Shown: positions 21,680-33,173 of the stretch, piece by piece
Layout: each line of letters starts with the position of its first letter
How positions within the stretch are numbered: the first letter of the stretch is position 1
NCBI RefSeq assembly: GCF_030463535.1
Contig: NC_132878.1
Span: forward strand, 33,249,761-33,313,760
Reading direction: 5' to 3'
Length of the DNA: 64,000 bases
Source of the DNA: Salminus brasiliensis
Taxonomy: Eukaryota; Chordata; Actinopteri; Characiformes; Bryconidae
Notes under the pieces: generated by a model
Database searches by the model: none
What the model saw: only the letters and a program-made list of their open reading frames with translations
What the model was told of the DNA's origin: nothing
Position numbers and translations under genes: made by a program

Positions 21680-24600
21680 TTAAGATGAAGCCGAGAGGGC
21701 AGCCAGGATGTGTTCAGCCGAAGGCCGGTCCACTGGGCTCTGACACTGGTGGGAAAAGATCACTGTACCTCCTTCATCCAGCACAAAATCACCACCCATC
21801 TATCAGCCAAAGAGGAGTAGAGAACAGGAGAGAGGTTGACAGCAAGTGAGAGAAAGAAATAAAGAAAACACGACCAACAGAGAATACAATAACAAGACAG
21901 AGGAGGGAATGAAAGAAAACATGTTTTTCTTTCAGTTGGTGTTAAGCAACATTTCCAAGGAATTCTGTTTCATTTGGATTACTGGAGCCCATTCCGTTCA
22001 CATGAGCAGCATTCCAGGAAAGATGCAAGCTCCGATATTCCCCAGATTTAATCAGAAACATTTACAGACTTGTACCTGCAAAAGCTGGGAGCTTATTCAT
22101 CAGTGGTGCTGTCAATGTAGCCTCATGTGCTAAATGTAAAAGGGTACCTGAAAAAGGTCTTCAATAAACTGCGGAGGAACTTGAGGAATGCTCCGCTTGG
22201 TCACATGGTACTTCGCGTAGCTTAGCATGTTGTTGAACTTCATCACTTTAGCAAAGGAGGAGCCCAGAGAGAATGCCTGGTAGACCTAAAGCAACAGAGA
22301 ACAGGAAATGATCACACAGCCGTTACAACAGGGTTCTCTGAACAGGAAGTTTTTTCTGGAGCCAGGAACAGAAAAGTCTAGAATATCTGGTAAAATGTAC
22401 AAATTGTTTTTGAACCTTTGTGAACGCCCTCTTTTCCACCAGCGGTACAGACTGTGTTCAAAGGCTACCCACTCAGAGCACCCAACCGAATAACATGATC
22501 CAATTATCTTGTCACAGCAAAACTAAACTAAAACTAAACTAACAGGATAACAAAAAACTAAAATTAAACAATTAACTAACTAAACTAAACTACACTATTA
22601 ACTAAACTATGTATACCTAAAGCTAGTTCATAATACTAAATTAACTAGCTAACTAAAAAAAACTAAAAACAATGAACTGAAACTTGTAACTATCCATCTA
22701 ATTAAGAAATTAAACTGAGTAATGAAATACAGAATAAAGGGCTTTATTTAGCAATTAGCTACCAAACTCTCTAAGGAACTAAGGAGCTACCTTATCGTCA
22801 CCTATCAATGAATAATTTAATTAGTAAATTAACACATTTACTGATTAAGGAACAGATTAGCTAAATAATGAACAAATTAATAAACTAATCAATCCCCTAA
22901 TTACTACAAGAATGCACAAATATACCAATTGGTAAACAAACTAATGAACTAACAAACAAATATGTTGATGGACAAACTATCCTACTAACGAAAAAATTGA
23001 ACCAACTGACTAGCTAACAACCTTGCTAAAAATTAACTACTAAACTACCCAGTTATTAAACAAATGAACTAAAAGACTATTTAATAATAAGCTATTATAA
23101 AACTAATAAAAATACATCGATTAAATAATTGTGTTAACTAAAATTAATCACTAAGAAATGAACCAATTAGGTAAACAGACTAATTAGACCAATTAGGTAA
23201 ACAAACTAGTGAAGCAAAATGAACAAATGATCTAGAAAGAAACTTAACAAACATAAACTTTTAAACATTTAATATGAGGTTGCAGATTCTCCATGAGGGA
23301 GGGTACTGCACTTTTCTGCATCAGTCCTGTGAAAGCCTGCATGGCTAAAAATATTCTCTGGTAAGGAAAGAGTCCAGTTTGTGTGTGTTTGTGTTTGTCC
23401 ATGTCTCGTGTTCCTGCATGAGACATGTCACGCTCCCAGCACCCAGTGCTGTTTTCCAGAGTTTCTGTTGGTAAGCAAACCGTGCAAGAAATCAATTCCC
23501 AGAATGATTTCTGGGTACAGGTTGTGCTCTTTGGGTGTCAGTTAAGTATGAATCAGACACAATCAAGTGTGTATCTGGTCAATCAGGGACTTGTATGAAC
23601 AGACACCTTAAGGGCCAGAAGCGACTGAGGCCAAACAGCTGAGGCAAAACTTAAACCACACAGCTGAGTCAGGTGGCACAACTCCAAGGCCATGTTCCTG
23701 TTGCTGTCAAAGCAAAGGCTGCCCAGCAACCAAACAAAGTTCTCCAGGGACAGCTGGGCCTTGAAGGCAGTTTGGGCAGCAAAAGGACAATAAGCTATGT
23801 AAACTGACTGATGTTATTTTAGGATCCTCAAACTTCATGAATAGTCTATAGCTCCTGAATAATTCCTATTGCTCTATTACTGCAGTTTAAAATCCCAAAG
23901 AACCACAGCAAACACATACAACCTTCCTCACACATGACTCCAAACACTAGTCACCTTGATTCACCACAGCTAGACATCTAAATTAAGAAGTGTTACAGTT
24001 ATGGGATCCTCAGGTGATGTGTGATTTGTGACCTTTCTGACCTTACGCTCGGGATCAAAGACCATGTCAAAGTCACAGCTGGTCTGAGTCAGCCAAAACT
24101 CTGCCCCCTCCAAAGAACCGTACGAAAGCACCAGAACCCGCACATACTGAGCCTCAAGAGCAGCCTGAGAGGGAGAGAGAAAGAGAAAGAGAGGTGAAGG
24201 TTTCTTGGCACTAAAGGACAGCAGAGAATGTTCCAAATGGAAATGAAATTCCACAGACTTTGGCAACCTTATCACTGCACAGCAGGGCTCTGCCAGGGAA
24301 TGTAGCAAAACATGGAAACAATCAAAGTGAAACTGAGGACTGCAAGGTCAGCAATGTCCAGATTAAAAAAAGGAACCTGAAACCACTGTAATTACAATAT
24401 AATGCTAAAAATAAGATTTTAGGAAAATTATAGGTAGGGTTTGGGTGCTATTGCCAGTTTTTAATCACATGGGGGGGGGGGGGTTATCAGACAAATTTTA
24501 CAGGTGTAATTACAGTATTCAAATATTTTATTACAAAAATAATACAATCAGAACATCAGCATCAGAACAGTGCTTATCCTATCTATAATAAATATATATT

Positions 24601-27600
24601 ATAATAAATGTTAGGCCTGAGTGTAAATGCATGCATCAATTACCCTTTTAAACATATTAACGTTTAGCCATTAGAATCTCTCTCTGACCACAGACTAATA
24701 GCAGGCAAAATGGAGGCAATAAAATTGCGCCAGCTTTTACTAAACCATTTTTCTTACATTTATTTACATTTTTTGCCAGATAAACTCACTGGTTTACAAA
24801 TAATAATTGGTTTACCAATAGTGGCAGGTTGTCAAATTGGGGTATCGAAGCCAAAACCCTGTTCTCATTAACCCAGGGCTCTAACCATAACGGTCATTCA
24901 GTCGTTGAGTTCAGTCTGGCTTAAGAACATGAAACCATTTAAATTCTAAGAAATATGATCCATTCTATTTTTAGATGAACTTAATTCTTCTTTATACAAC
25001 ACAACCATCAGAATTAGCATGAACCATAAACCATATTAAAAATGATAAAAGTGCAGTTCTTACACCATACATATACTGTGCGCATGTCCAGTAACCAACC
25101 GCTCATTGGAATTTTACCTTATTGTCCTGAAGCTCAGTCAGGTGGTCTCGTCACGGCAGTTATCCGAAATGCCTGAGAAGGACCAGCAACAGTTTTTGCC
25201 CTTTACCCAGGTACTGAACCAGAGAAACAGTCCTACACACACACACACACTTATAGAGCATTCAGTACAGTCCTCTCTTAGCCTAACACACAATACAGCT
25301 GCAATTCAAATCAGACTTATCAGCAAAATGTACAAATTTCCGCTGTTTACCATAAATTAATCAAACAAGACCAACTTAAATAGCTCAACACAACTAACAG
25401 AACAAGAGCTTTCTCCATATTTAACACACAATGCCATTTTTAGTGACCACTGCAGTCTCAGAATTATTCAACCCCTGAACAGAAACCCTCATATAAGCAC
25501 ACATTTGCAAATCAGGGGCTTTATTAGTTGCATCAGGTGTGCTGCATCAGCCTCTGCTGGTTGGGGCATCTCTAAGAGTGGAACTGGGGATCTCCTGCTA
25601 ACATGGCCAACTCTTATGGTACGTAGCCACTGCAGGCAAACTTGTCATCCCCAAATGCCACCCCTATTTATTTTCTATGGGTAGTAGCAGACAAATGCGT
25701 GAAGGACCGCCCAACCATTAGCTCTGTCTGCACAGCTCTGTCTGCACGACATGGACAAAAATCAAATAAAGGCCACTGCTCTATTTGATCCTACGCTGCA
25801 AGAATACAGAGACAAAAGTAAAAGAAATGCACAGCATGGAAGAAGGTCTCGGACATCATCAGGGTTCCTAGTGAGTTAAAATACAATGCTGCTTCGCAAT
25901 AATAGCAGGCCAAATACAGACCTTTATTAGAACTATGTTTATGAGAACAGTCTACTCTATTTGAGAAGACCATTCCCCATTACCTTTCATTCCTGATAGC
26001 CATGTTAGCAATCTGCAGAGTGTTCAGCTACTGAGCGTTCTATACCTGATGTGTGGGGAGTAAGGTGTAATACTCACTGTTTAGTTCTGACATCAGTAAG
26101 CTGTAAGTCAGGGCTTAGCATGTGTGCTGGCGGAACGACAGAAAGAGTCCCATCACTCATCTGGGTCTGAGTGTCCAAGCGGGCCAGAAACCCATCCCAC
26201 TTGGCCTGTTGATCAAAAGGAATGTGTTTTGAATTTGAATTTGTGACACAAGTCACTGTTCAGATGGGGGTATAAAAAAACTTTTTTATTCATATTTTCA
26301 TTTTAGACACTAATCAGCTTGAGCTAACATTAGCATGGCATGTTGCTAAAAGCTTGCAGGCAACAGCAAGGGTTCCCCACACTTCATTACGGCTCTTTTA
26401 TCAGTTTACTGTTTATTTATAAATAAAATAAATGATAATTTTTTCTGTATTTAGATGTGATCCAGTCAGCACAAATGATCAGTATGAACATAATAATACA
26501 GTCCACTAATATTTAGCCACATTTTACAAGTGTTGTGATCCGTGCCGTTAAGCTACAAGCCTGGGATTCCTCTGAGCACAAATAAAAGGTTGTTGGGAAA
26601 TGGTAGAGCGAGCATCAGATGAAACACTCTCTCCACCCATTTAAGATGATCTTAATATTAGGAAGCTGTTGAGGACGGTTTCTCTGTATCTGATCACTCT
26701 GTCAGTACTGGTTTCACTGGTGTGTAACTGGGTAGTAACCAGTCACTGCAGACAGAGAGGATTATTTCAGACTTCAGTTTAAAAAATGTGGACGAGTGAC
26801 GCGCTTCAGGGCATTTTTACACCTGAAAGTCCAGAGGAAGGTCTTAACCAAGGCTCATGTTTTTGTTATGTTGTATAACCCTGAACCAGATACTTTTGGT
26901 TTCACACTGCAATTTAGTGAGTGCACCAAAGAACTTCAAGGGTGAGCGTCTGGGGTCAGAGTGTTGTCAACTCGACGGGACTCTCTTTGAGTGCACTAGC
27001 GTCAGACAGCAGAATGAGCGTAACAGATTATGCTCCAAGGAGTCCTTTCATTTCTGTTTAGAAATAAGGGTCAATCAACATTTAAAGTGTAACTGTGTCT
27101 TTAAAAAGATGAAAATATCATGTAAATGTCAAACAAATGATGAGAATGCTGACACGTGACTTTCTTGGTTTTTTTTTTCAGACATCCATTAACATCCAAA
27201 AACCAGTGTGCTTCACAAAGAATCAGAAACACAGTGGCAGTGTTCTGATGTTTGCTATGCTGGAAAATTCAAGAGAAAGAATTATTTAGAAACAGACACA
27301 ACAGAAATTTGCAAGCGAAATCTGTTGCAACTTCCCACACACAAAAGGAGGGTCGGATTTCGGCACAATGCTAGTTATTTTATCCTGCTGTTGTTTCTAG
27401 GTGCCTCATTTCACATCTACTATTTTGGTGCGGATCAAACTGAAAATTCTGAAGATCCGGACCAAAGAAGGTAACCTGCGTCCCAAAGCCTAGACTGCAG
27501 CCGAGGTAGACTGCATTTCTCAGTCGATACGTCATAGAAGGCTGTTCCACAGAGAAGGAACTTTCGTATACAGCCCAGAAATGCAGCCTACGTTCTGTGG

Positions 27601-30600
27601 GTTTTCAAGGCAAATGACGCAACTGATGGATCTTTCCATCTGTCGGTTACCCATAGTTCTCTGCGCACATCTAATAGGAACCCTCCATAACAGAGTTTAA
27701 AACAGTTAAAAATACATTTTTTAGAAGTGTGTGTGAGACCAATAGGCTACTAAGCAGGAGTCTTCATAGGACAGGTCCCACAGAGGATCCGCCCTACCTT
27801 AGCTGCAGCCTAGTGTTTGGAATGCAGCTTTCCTTAGTACCCTTGGAAGTACGGTGAACCAGTTTCGGGTGAAACCTGCGCTTGTGAACTTTAGTTCTGC
27901 ATTACATTCATCAATTTTTGCACACACACATATCGGCTATGTGTACTATGTACTTAATGGGATGCACTAAACCATGATGGTTGGGGGCGAATACACATAC
28001 CGCTACTCCCCTACAACCAATCAATGAAAACACATGCAGAACCAAATAAACTGTGACACAATACAAAATATCAAAGTGACATTTGTAATCCAGATAAAAA
28101 AATCAAATAACTATATTAGAGAGAGAGAATATATATTTAGCATCACATACTTCCAGCTGCACCAACTCTTCAACACTATCCTGGATCTCTGTGTTCCTAA
28201 TAGAAAAGTTAAAGAAAAAATTCAATATAACAATAATGAATTAACTTAATAATTTACTTTATTACTGTGTCAGTTTAACATTACCCACACATATTTACTT
28301 ATCAACACAATCAAATGTGACTGTTCTATTTAGAAAAGGTGTCTCATGTATGAAGGAGATGGCAGTTTCATCTTAGCTTCCAACTTTTCCTAAATTTACA
28401 TGAGTGAAATCAAATGTAATGAAACTGAATTTCCCTCACCAGTCCAGTCTATATAGAGAAAACTTTAACCTACCACAATTTATCCCCGCCCATTCTTATT
28501 CTTATAGGACAGCCAACCAGTGCAAAGTCCATTTCAGTTCTACACCAGGAACTATGCAGCTCCTAACAATATTCCCCTCCCTGTCTGAAATGTTTTAATG
28601 TAAGTTGCTATGGGTAAGAGCATCAGCCGACTGTAAATATTATCTAATATCTGTCCAAGCCTGTTTAATCCTGAGCGTTAACGAAAGGTTGGAAATGTTG
28701 TATAAAAAAAATTAAGACCCTTTTTGAAACATAAAGCTGCACAAATGTTACCAGTGAACCTCAGAGAAAGAAATATAATACAAGAAGATATCGGACTAGG
28801 GCCTTTAAGCTAATACTGTTGTATTGGCCAATATCGCTGGGCTTTGATGCGTTCATGAAACCGAACAGCACATATTGAAACAAACCTTCAGAAAATGCAA
28901 AACGTGTGGGATTTGTCTTCACAGCTGTGAGACCGCATGGGAGAAACATGAGTCTTAAGAAAGAGACATGAGACAGAGACATGCACTTCAAGAATCATGA
29001 TTAATCAAGTGCAACAAGTAAAGCCCCTCTTTCGTTCTTTCTGAAAGTGCTGCTCCCACAGGCTCCCAGCTTCTCCCCTGGTTTTCACAGAAAGGCTGAA
29101 AAATATCAAGAATATTAGCCATACGTAAGGTCAGGCCATGGGGAAAAACATTAGACAGATGATGTCAACAATATGCAAGAGAAAAGTGAATCACGGATGG
29201 AGCAAATATCTGTCTTTCACCTGTTGAAGAAGCTGGCACCTGCAGCCTGTGATCCACCTGCAATCCAAACCTGAGTGAGCCCCTAATGGAAAACAGTCTA
29301 CAGGAATAGTAGGAACAAGACAGGAATGTCTATATCCTATAGACCAATACACACTACACTGGAATCTATCGAACACTTTAACATAGGAGTTGGTGACCTG
29401 ACATAAATACACAATACCTCAAGACAAAGCTGAGCAATATGATGATATTTTTTCATATTGTGATAAATTGTGTTATCGTGATATCAATAAGCTTTTCTAA
29501 GTTTATGGAGGATACTGTTAGTGCATAATAAACACTGATCTGCTGCAGGTTTCAGTAACAACAGACTGTTTTAATCCTCCTCTCAAGGATTCTCCTTCTC
29601 GACCCGAGGAAGTTTTTTTCCAGATCTCTGTAAAGCTGCTTTGTGACAATATTTGTTATGAAAAGCCTATAGAAATACATTTGAATGAAACCGATTTAAA
29701 CTAAACTAATTTGAATGAAACTGAACTGATTTGAATTGAACTGAACTGATTTGAATGAAACTGAACTGATGTGAATAAAACTGAACTGATGTGAATTGAA
29801 CTGATCTGAATTAAACTGATTTAAATGAAACTGAGATTTTAATGACACTAAACTGATTTGAATTGAACTAATTTGAACTGAACTGATCTGAACGAAACTG
29901 AACTGATTTGAATGAAACTGAACTGATTTGAATGAAACTGAACTGATTTGAATGAAACTGAACTGATTTGAATTGAATGAAACTGAACTGATTTGAATGA
30001 AACTTAAGTGATTTGAACTAAACTGAGCTGATTGGTCTTTGAGGTTCACTTCTTTAGTAGGAACAGAAGGTGTTAGAAACAGGAGATGTTGGGAACAGGA
30101 GACGTTAGAAAAAGGAGATGTTGGGAACAGTTGTGTTGGGAACAGTTGTGTTGGGAACAGGAGACGTTGGAAACAGGAGCTGTTGGGAACAGGAGGTGTT
30201 GGGAACAGGAGACGTTGGGAACAGGAGGTGTTGGAAACAGGAGGTGTTGGGAACAGGAGGTGTTGGGAACAGATGTTGGAAACAGGGGGTGTTGGGAACA
30301 GGAGGTGTTGGGAACAGGAGACGTTGGGAACAGGAGACGTTGGGAACAGGAGGTGTTAGGAACAGGAGACGTTGGGAACAGGAGGTGTTGGGAACAGGAG
30401 ACGTTAGAAACAAAAGGTGTTGGGAACAGGAGATGTTAGGAACAGGAGGTGTTGGGAACAGGAGGTGTTGGGAACAGAAGGCGTTAGGAATAGGAGGTGT
30501 TGGGAACAGGAGATGTTGGGGACAGGAGACGTTGAGAACAGGAGACATTAGGGACAGGAGGCGTTGGGAACAGGAGGTGTTGGGAACAGGAGGCGTTAGG

Positions 30601-32558
30601 AACAGGAGGCGTTGGGAACAGGAGGTGTTGGGAATAGGAAACGTGAAAAGTTGTGAACAGGAGGCGTTGGGAATAGGAGGTGTTGGGAACAGGAGGCGTT
30701 GGGAAAAGGAGGTGTTGGGAAAAGGAGGTGTTGGGAACAGGAGGTGTTGGGAACAGGAGACGTTAGGCACAGGAGGCGTTAGGAACAGGAGGTGTTGGGA
30801 ACAGGAGGTGTTGGGAACAGGAGGCGTTAGGAACAGGAGGTGTTGGGAACAGGAGATGTTAGGAACAGGAGGTGTTGGGAACAGGAGGCGTTGGGAACAG
30901 GAGATGTTAGGAACAGGAGACGTTGGGAACAGGAGGTGTTGGGAACAGGAGACGTTAGGCACAGGAGGCGTTAGGAACAGGAGGTGTTGGGAACAGGAGG
31001 TGTTGGGAACAGGAGGCGTTAGGAACAGGAGGTGTTGGAAACAGGAGGTGTTGGGAACAGGGGGTGTTGGGAACAGGAGATGTTAGGAACAGGAGGTGTT
31101 GGGAACAGGAGGCGTTAGGAACAGGAGGTGTTGGGAACAGGAGACGTTGGGAACAGGAGGCGTTGGGAACAGGAGATGTTAGGAACAGGAGACGTTGGGA
31201 ACAGGAGATGTTAGGAACAGGAGACGTTGGGAATAGGAGATGTTAGGAACAGGAGGCGTTAGGGACAGGAGGTGTTGGGAACAGGAGGTGTTAGGAACAG
31301 GAGGTGTTGGGAACAGGAGGCGTTAGGAACAGGAGGTGTTGGGAACAGGGGGTGTTGGGAACAGGAGGTGTTGGGAACAGGAGGTGTTGGGGACAGGAGA
31401 CGTTAGGGACAGGAGGTGTTGGGGACAGGAGACGTTAGGGACAGGAGGTGTTGGGAACAGGAGGCGTTAGGGACAGGAGGCGTTAGGCACAGGAGGTGTT
31501 GGGAACAGGAGGTGTTAGGAACAGGAGGCGTTAGGGACAGGAGACGTTAGGGACAGGAGGTGTTGGGAACAGGGGGTGTTAGGAACAGGAGGCGTTAGGG
31601 ACAGGAGACGTTAGGGACAGGAGGTGTTGGGAACAGGGGGTGTTAGGAACAGGAGGCGTTAGGAACAGGAGGTGTTGGGAACAGGAGGCGTTAGGGACAG
31701 GAGACGTTAGGGACAGGAGACGTTAGGGACAGGAGGTGTTGGGAACAGGGGGTGTTAGGAACAGGAGGCGTTAGGCACAGGAGGTGTTGGGAACAGGAGG
31801 TGTTAGGAACAGGAGGTGTTAGGAACAGGAGACGTTAGGGACAGGAGGTGTTGGGAACAGGAGGCGTTAGGAACAGGAGACGTTAGGGACAGGAGGTGTT
31901 GGGAACAGGAGGCGTTAGGGACAGGAGGCGTTAGGCACAGGAGGTGTTGGGAACAGGAGGCGTTAGGAACAGGAGACGTTAGGGACAGGAGGTGTTGGGA
32001 ACAGGGGGTGTTAGGAACAGGAGGCGTTAGGAACAGGGGGTGTTGGGAACAGGAGGCGTTAGGAACAGGAGGTGTTGGGAACAGGAGGCGTTAGGGACAG
32101 GAGACGTTAGGCTAACGCTGCTCACAAACACTGGACTTCGTGTCACCAATCTCAGCTCTGTAAATACACGCCAACAACATTACTCAGTCCTCTTACAGCA
32201 ATCTTCAACTGTCCGGTGCTGATAACTCAGTGTGTTTTAGCGGGACCCCCTCCATAAAGAGGTCATACACACATCACCACACCTGTCCGCAGAGCTGAGC
32301 GCTAGTGTCTGGACCCGCTACTGGCTTCCTCAGTAAAACGCGGGCTATCGCTCCTAGGAAAGCGGCATACAAACTACAGTACCTCACTCAACAGAGGAAG
32401 TTTTAGCTCAAATACTTAAATAAGGACTGTCTGCGCTGTTTAACTCAACATCTGTTCTGTTTCCGTAGTCTTTTGATAGAGTTTGGTCTTTATTGACGTA
32501 AATAAAACTGGCAACGTTGGCCCAGCGTCTCGTGCCCTTGGTTGATGGACTGCATCAG

Positions 32559-32603
<45 letters not shown>

Positions 32604-33173
32604 AATTACTTGGACAAATGGGTCCAGGAAAACGTACTTTTTTTTATATATTAATTTTTATTTAAAAAAAAAAAATAATAATATAAAATCTCTATAATAA
32701 AAGCATACAGTTCTGTGTGTAAAAATAACTGCTTTTAATCCACTGCGTAAGTCTCACTACTGCTGCTCTCTAATACAGCACGAGCGGTGTCCTGTGCTGG
32801 TGCTGCTGCAGCTCTACTGTGTAAACGGGGAGGAATGTGAAATGTGGGCGCTTAGGAGGGAAACGACCAGCTGCAGAAACAGAAACAGGACACAAATCAT
32901 TCCTGACAAAAACAGAGCATGGCATCACCTGAATCCAGTTAAGTTAGTGCAAATACAGCAGAAGAGAAACAAACACATGCTCGACAACAGCAGCTGGGCC
33001 TCCTCTGCTTGATGCTCTGCTGCCCTGGTCATGTGGGTTTGGTGAGCAGGCTCCAGTTGGGCTGTAAGGCTGTTCGACTCACCCTGAGCTAGCTTTTTCT
33101 CCACGCCGTCCAGCTGAGCGCGTCCAACGCTGACCAGCTCTCTCAGTGCTTTAATGGGCGAGATTTTGCCCAC
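21680..33173 (-). CDS. selenol: Selenoprotein L (UxxU thioredoxin-fold/Prx-like-2), first Sec codon is TAA
   Basis: Seven minus-strand exons join in phase: 33083-33173, 32283-32353, 26078-26205, 25118-25232, 24042-24164, 22148-22285 and 21680-21799 (786 nt, 261 codons plus stop). The last five exons are certain by family. They read AKWDGFLARLDTQT, then LTDVRTKQTVSLVQYLGKG, LLLVLLRHFG-[TAA]-LP-[TGA]-RDHLTELQ, VRVLVLSYGSLEGAEFWL, DFDMVFDPERK, YQAFSLGSSFAKVM, and MGGDFVLDEGGTVIFSH to the end. The fold and order are those of Prx-like-2 proteins, with the CxxC position occupied by the UxxU motif that defines SelL, a selenoprotein of fish and other aquatic animals reported to form a diselenide bond. 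Residue 124 is TGA, the Sec codon; residue 121 is TAA, which tRNA-Sec should not read. A SECIS follows 1.3 kb downstream. The two N-terminal exons are inferred from phase and splice sites only. The start is GTG. Confidence 0.82.
22286..24041 (-). other. SelL intron with degenerate CTAAA-rich sequence
   Basis: Intron between the exons ending DPERK and starting VYQAF. From about 22520 to 23230 it is made of irregular CTAAA/TTAACTAA words (cryptic simple repeat). Nothing else is recognised. Confidence 0.6.
24165..26077 (-). other. SelL introns around the redox-motif exon
   Basis: Intron 24165-25117 has a poly-G run on the plus strand at 24473-24483. Intron 25233-26077 ends with a (TG)n tract directly at the acceptor of the UxxU exon (plus-strand CA repeat at 25235-25251). 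No other exon is needed for phase continuity. Confidence 0.65.
25151..25162 (-). other. selenol: UxxU redox motif codons: TAA-CTG-CCG-TGA
   Basis: The TAA occupies 25160-25162 and the TGA 25151-25153 (read on the minus strand). Both lie in the exon 25118-25232, in the frame fixed on the left by QTVSLVQYLGKG and on the right by RDHLTELQDNK. In Prx-like-2 relatives these two positions are the redox pair (Cys or Sec). Neither of the other two frames gives a family-like product, so both in-frame stops belong to the true reading frame. A single G-to-A change would convert the expected TGA into this TAA. Confidence 0.85.
27477..27826. mobile_element. Short TIR element (MITE-like)
   Basis: The left edge TGCGTCCCAAAGCCTAGACT and the right edge, read inward, TGCATTCCAAACACTAGGCT continue as imperfect inverted copies for about 32 bp (through GCAGC-AGGTA). 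The inside has no coding potential. A clear target duplication was not identified. Confidence 0.55.
29680..30022. repeat. 20-bp minisatellite
   Basis: Tandem units of CTGAACTGATTTGAATGAAA, best preserved at 29880-29990 and decaying to the left. The minus-strand open frame across it is a by-product of the repeat. Confidence 0.85.
30057..32113. repeat. 16-bp G-rich minisatellite, about 2.06 kb
   Basis: About 128 tandem units of GGAACAGGAGGTGTTG with a few variant positions (GGTGTT, GGCGTT, GACGTT, GATGTT; GGGAACAGG, AGGAACAGG, AGGGACAGG). Because 16 is not a multiple of 3, the array cycles through all three frames with a 48-bp period. Since the unit rarely makes stops, it creates long open frames on both strands (322 and 285 codons) that repeat a 16-residue peptide. 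The left half is dominated by GGGAACAGG units and the right half (from about 31380) by AGGGACAGG variants, with a 64-bp higher-order unit visible at 31518-31680. It lies in an intron of the SelL gene, 170 bp from the inferred exon 2. Confidence 0.95.
32283..33173 (-). CDS. selenol: Candidate N-terminal exons of the SelL gene
   Basis: Exon 33083-33173 encodes G-KISPIKALRELVSVGRAQ and LDGVEKKLAQ, an amphipathic helix-like stretch, and ends in a strong donor (CAGG/GTGAGT) in phase 1. Exon 32283-32353 has a good acceptor (CGCTTTCCTAG) and donor (GACAG/GTGTGG), enters in phase 1, leaves in phase 0, and so connects without a frame change to the sure exon starting AKWDGF. The first codon is GTG with G at -3 and +4; an in-frame TGA lies three codons upstream and there is no ATG in either exon. 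I do not recognise the N-terminal sequence itself. A different, unseen first exon is possible. Confidence 0.45.
32562..32600. repeat. (GT)n microsatellite
   Basis: About 19 GT units between the inferred first two exons of the SelL gene. An A/T-rich stretch follows at 32640-32700. Confidence 0.9.

Larger units (their letters stand above)
26206..32282 (-). other. SelL intron (6.1 kb) with two minisatellites
   Basis: It separates the inferred exon 2 from the conserved core exons. It holds a TIR element (27477-27826), a 20-bp minisatellite (29680-30022) and a 16-bp minisatellite (30057-32113). Two short minus-strand open frames at 28761-28991 and 29191-29412 have no family similarity. Confidence 0.5.

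Noticed and set aside
29191-29260. Possible SelL exon ending CQLLQQ before a GTGAAAG donor
   Set aside because: Its phase would not match the upstream exon 33083-33173, and the 71-bp exon at 32283-32353 connects in phase on both sides.
30105-31246. Open frames of 322 and 285 codons encoding a 16-residue repeat on both strands
   Set aside because: They are by-products of the 16-bp minisatellite. Both strands and several frames are equally open, and there is no start context or non-repetitive sequence.
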